Below, one piece after another: positions 63,223 to 64,000 of a stretch of DNA of 64,000 nt. Origin of the DNA: Taudactylus pleione (taxonomy: Eukaryota > Chordata > Amphibia > Anura > Myobatrachidae); assembly GCA_031769625.1 (NCBI GenBank), contig JAUIMM010000739.1, positions 620,001 through 684,000 of the forward strand, read 5' to 3'. A model generated the notes under the pieces. It made no database searches, was not told where the DNA came from, and saw only the letters and a list, made by a program, of their open reading frames with translations. The translations under genes were made by a program, and so were the position numbers. How positions within the stretch are numbered: position 1 is the first letter of the stretch; each line of letters opens with the position of its first letter.

Positions 63223-64000
63223 AGATATAGGATGGAGAAAAAGGGACAGTCCTGGGAAAATGTGGACACATGGGAGCCCTGACCTCATGCAGAGGGTGAA
63301 GCGGGTGCGAGACGTTACTCTTTTTATATAGAAATAAATCTGCTCAATACTGTGACCATAGCTACAGAGTCTCCCTAATCTCCAGAGACAGGTCCATGAG
63401 GTTCCTAGGGGTGTAATATATTCACATTTATTTAAAAAAAAAATATTTTATTTAAAATGCAACCAAAGTACCATATAATGAAGCTCATTCAATATAATAT
63501 AATGGGGGTGCAGTATATAGTGCACTCAGAGCCTGGACAAGACTCCATGGGGCCCTAGGCAGGATACTGGTTTGGGCCCACATTACTAATACCCTTTTAC
63601 ACCAGAGCAAAAACCTGGGTTATTGCTGGGTCTACCAGGGTCGCAGCTCAGTGTAAAAGGGTCCCTGAAAAATAACCCAGGTCAAGTGACCTAGCAATCC
63701 AACCTAGGTAACTACCAGGGTCAGACCCAGGATGGACCCGGGTAATGATGCCGTGTAAACGGCACAACCTGGGTTATATGACCCGGGGCAACGCCTAAAA
63801 TGAGCTGATTGGTGGTTGCGGAGCAGTCACCTCCCACTTTTTATGACCTCACAAGTTTAGCAGGACAGACCCAGGTTCAGTGTGAACGGGGCTGACCTGA
63901 GAATCAATGGTGCTAAAAAAACAGATAAAACGTTGAGTGTAATCAGTACAACATGGGGCCTTAGGCTGTCTAATGGCTACTCCGGCTCTGAGTCCACCTA
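63223..64000. other. Upstream flank with a possible MITE
   Basis: ACCCTTTTACACCAGAGC (about 63591) and CTCAGTGTAAAAGGGT (about 63647-63662) form an inverted pair. The following 63670-63780 has many ACCCAGG/CCTGGGT phrases. This may be a foldback element of about 320 bp. A run of A is at 63433-63442. No gene is seen to the window end. Confidence 0.4.

Overview
The window is vertebrate nuclear DNA, most likely from an anuran amphibian with a large, repeat-rich genome. Three things point there. First, one gene with long introns and canonical GT-AG splice sites encodes a vertebrate-type mitochondrial carrier. Second, there are many short foldback transposons of kinds I associate with frogs. Third, an extreme share of the DNA is minisatellite arrays. 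The species cannot be named from this sequence.

One protein-coding gene is supported: the orthologue of SLC25A33 (mitochondrial pyrimidine nucleotide carrier), on the minus strand. Its seven coding exons run from the start codon at 51607 to the stop codon at 14108. Every exon-intron boundary could be placed to the base. The exons join into a 960-nt open frame for a 319-residue protein with three mitochondrial-carrier repeats. The first intron is 24.8 kb. A GC-rich, CpG-rich promoter region with CRE and AP-1 consensus sites lies just upstream (51608-51900).

Layout: 1-14107 is downstream flank, holding a 40-bp satellite array cut by the window edge, a decayed L1-type LINE, a 3-kb pyrimidine-rich 29-bp array, a 122-bp array and several MITEs. 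14108-26803 holds exons 7 to 2, with arrays in introns 6, 4 and 3. 26804-51563 is intron 1, almost entirely tandem arrays, hAT-like and other MITEs, a LINE 3' fragment and a 1-kb alternating purine-pyrimidine tract. 51564-51900 is exon 1 and promoter. 51912-58398 is about 6 kb of nearly back-to-back arrays upstream of the promoter. 58399-64000 is a MITE-rich upstream flank, including a triple-nested insertion. Adding my own intervals, tandem arrays occupy about 28 kb of the 64 kb.

The most unusual structures are these. (1) A transposon-like element of about 540 bp is built as a chain of about ten consecutive hairpins, present as two close copies and one diverged copy whose stems differ by compensating changes. 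(2) A minisatellite of about 15 units begins inside exon 1 and carries repeated copies of the gene's first splice-donor region. (3) A 31-bp array is interrupted by a 121-bp MITE fragment identical to a copy 522 bp away. I found no bacterial-type features, CRISPR arrays or RNA genes. The very long open frames in the window are artefacts of stop-free repeat units.
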